In this document: positions 63,273 through 64,000 of the stretch, in pieces
Layout: the number at the start of each line of letters is the position of its first letter
Position numbering within the stretch: the stretch's first letter is position 1
Source: an uncultured Christensenellaceae bacterium
Lineage (GTDB): Bacteria; Bacillota; Clostridia; Christensenellales; UBA3700
Assembly (NCBI GenBank): GCA_944383895.1
Contig: CALWRH010000007.1
Span: 1 to 64,000, forward strand
Reading direction: 5' to 3'
DNA length: 64,000 nt
Notes under the pieces: model-generated
Told to the model about the DNA's origin: nothing
What the model saw: the letters and a program-made list of their open reading frames with translations, nothing else
Databases searched by the model: none
Position numbers and translations under genes: made by a program

Positions 63273-64000
63273 TCAGTTTATCTGAGTTACCCAACCGAAT
63301 TCGTCAGCATATCTCTCCTGCTGGATACCCGTGATCTTGTCGTAAAGGAACGCGGTAATCTCACCCATCTTGCCGCCGTTGACGACCATATCTTTGCCCT
63401 TGTATCCGATAACGCCTACTGGAGAAATTACCGCCGCGGTACCCGTGCCGAAACACTCTTTGAGAGTGCCGTCTTCGTATGCCTTGACGACTTCGTCTAT
63501 GGATATTCTTCTCTCGCTCGCCTTGTATCCGTACTTCTTGAGTACTTCGAGACAGCTCTTTCTCGTTATGCCGGGGAGAATACTTCCCACAAGCTGCGGG
63601 GTTACGACCTCGTCTCCGATAACGAAGAATATATTCATACTGCCGACTTCTTCGACGTATTTATGCTCTTTGCCGTCAAGCCAGAGAGCCTGATCGTATC
63701 CGAGCGCGTTTGCCTTTTCTCCTCCGAGCAGCGAGCAAGCGTAGTTGCCCGAGCATTTAGCCTCGCCCGTACCGCCGATGAACGCTCTGACGAGAGTATC
63801 TTCGACAAGTATCTTGGTCGGCTCAAGACCGTGAGCGTAATATGAACCTACGGGAGAAAGGATTATGCAGAAGACGTATTTTTTGCTTGCATGCACGCCG
63901 AGCACTTCTTCGTTAGCGAACATGAACGGACGTATGTAAAGCGCTGTGCCTGGCTTTGTCGGGATCCACTCGCTTTCGAGCTTAAGCAGTTCGAAAAGCG
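63273..64000 (-). CDS. ilvE: Branched-chain amino acid aminotransferase (N-terminus beyond the right edge)
   Basis: The last 242 residues of a class IV PLP aminotransferase for the final step of Ile, Val and Leu synthesis. The visible part starts near LKLESEWIPTKPG. TALYIRPFMFANEEVLGV, VRAFIGGTGEAKCSGNYA with the PLP lysine segment downstream of the GYDQALWLDG strand, EEVGSMNIFFV, LPGITRKSCL and GTGTAAVISPV are typical of the longer eukaryote-like BCAT type (about 340-360 residues). The gene continues past base 64000. It complements the ilv and leuA genes elsewhere in the window. Confidence 0.93.
   Translation of the reverse strand, partial: LFELLKLESEWIPTKPGTALYIRPFMFANEEVLGVHASKKYVFCIILSPVGSYYAHGLEPTKILVEDTLVRAFIGGTGEAKCSGNYACSLLGGEKANALGYDQALWLDGKEHKYVEEVGSMNIFFVIGDEVVTPQLVGSILPGITRKSCLEVLKKYGYKASERRISIDEVVKAYEDGTLKECFGTGTAAVISPVGVIGYKGKDMVVNGGKMGEITAFLYDKITGIQQERYADEFGWVTQIN

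Overview
The window looks like the chromosome of a low-to-moderate GC Gram-positive anaerobe (Bacillota, probably class Clostridia). The pointers are textbook sigma-A promoters (TTGACA-17-TATAAT types), strong AGGAGG-like ribosome sites, intrinsic terminators with U tracts, three Firmicute-style RNA regulators (TPP, FMN and T-box), tsaE-tsaB-rimI and obg-yhbY clusters, an NfnAB-type bifurcating transhydrogenase, and DUF5685/DUF3810-type proteins. Most genes lie on the minus strand in tight operons with ATGA or TGATG overlaps.

Layout. 1-0.6 kb: 5' end of a TPP-riboswitch-controlled gene running off the left edge, and an inverted duplication around the pgi terminator. 0.6-6 kb: pgi, a sugar-isomerase-like protein and an MMPL exporter. 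6.2-12.3 kb: isoleucine/valine operon ilvB-ilvC-ilvD-ilvA-ridA. 12.7-18.8 kb: tsaE-tsaB-rimI-hydrolase-murF-ddl-icd, diverging from an FMN-riboswitch ribU (18.8-19.7 kb). 19.9-22.3 kb: tRNA-Thr, tRNA-Pro, then an accessory patch with tRNA-Pro-derived repeats, two paralogous lipoproteins and an XRE repressor with palindromic operators. 22.4-28.6 kb: pgsA-small membrane protein-valS-HAD-two membrane proteins. 28.8-31.6 kb: NitT/TauT-type ABC importer. 31.6-41.7 kb: YkvI-like permease, yhbY, obg, nfnB/nfnA, nth, purA, and a CtpE-like P-type ATPase with a long charged tail. 41.9-50 kb: an eight-gene shikimate-to-Phe/Tyr operon (aroF-aroB-aroA-aroC-pheA-aroE/K fusion-aroQ-tyrA). 50.2-52.1 kb: leuA behind a T-box. 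52.3-53.9 kb: phosphate transporter pit plus DUF47 partner. 54.8-56.4 kb: TrpB2 behind an attenuator-like leader with its own 13-codon peptide. 56.5-61 kb: a DUF3810 protease-like membrane protein, a membrane protein, a J-like protein with a Cys-rich tail, DUF5685 and trpS. 61.2-64 kb: dgt, an IS200-type element, and ilvE cut by the right edge.

Together this is mostly amino-acid biosynthesis (branched-chain and aromatic) with housekeeping genes. The parts most worth a second look are: the trpB2 leader peptide overlapping a mutually exclusive terminator; the tRNA-Pro-derived hairpin repeats; a hydrolase whose only well-placed start is AUU; and a recurring pattern of leaderless or nearly leaderless promoters (sugar isomerase, tsaE, P-type ATPase, dgt). 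All functions are assigned by reading translated sequence and motifs; no database search was run.
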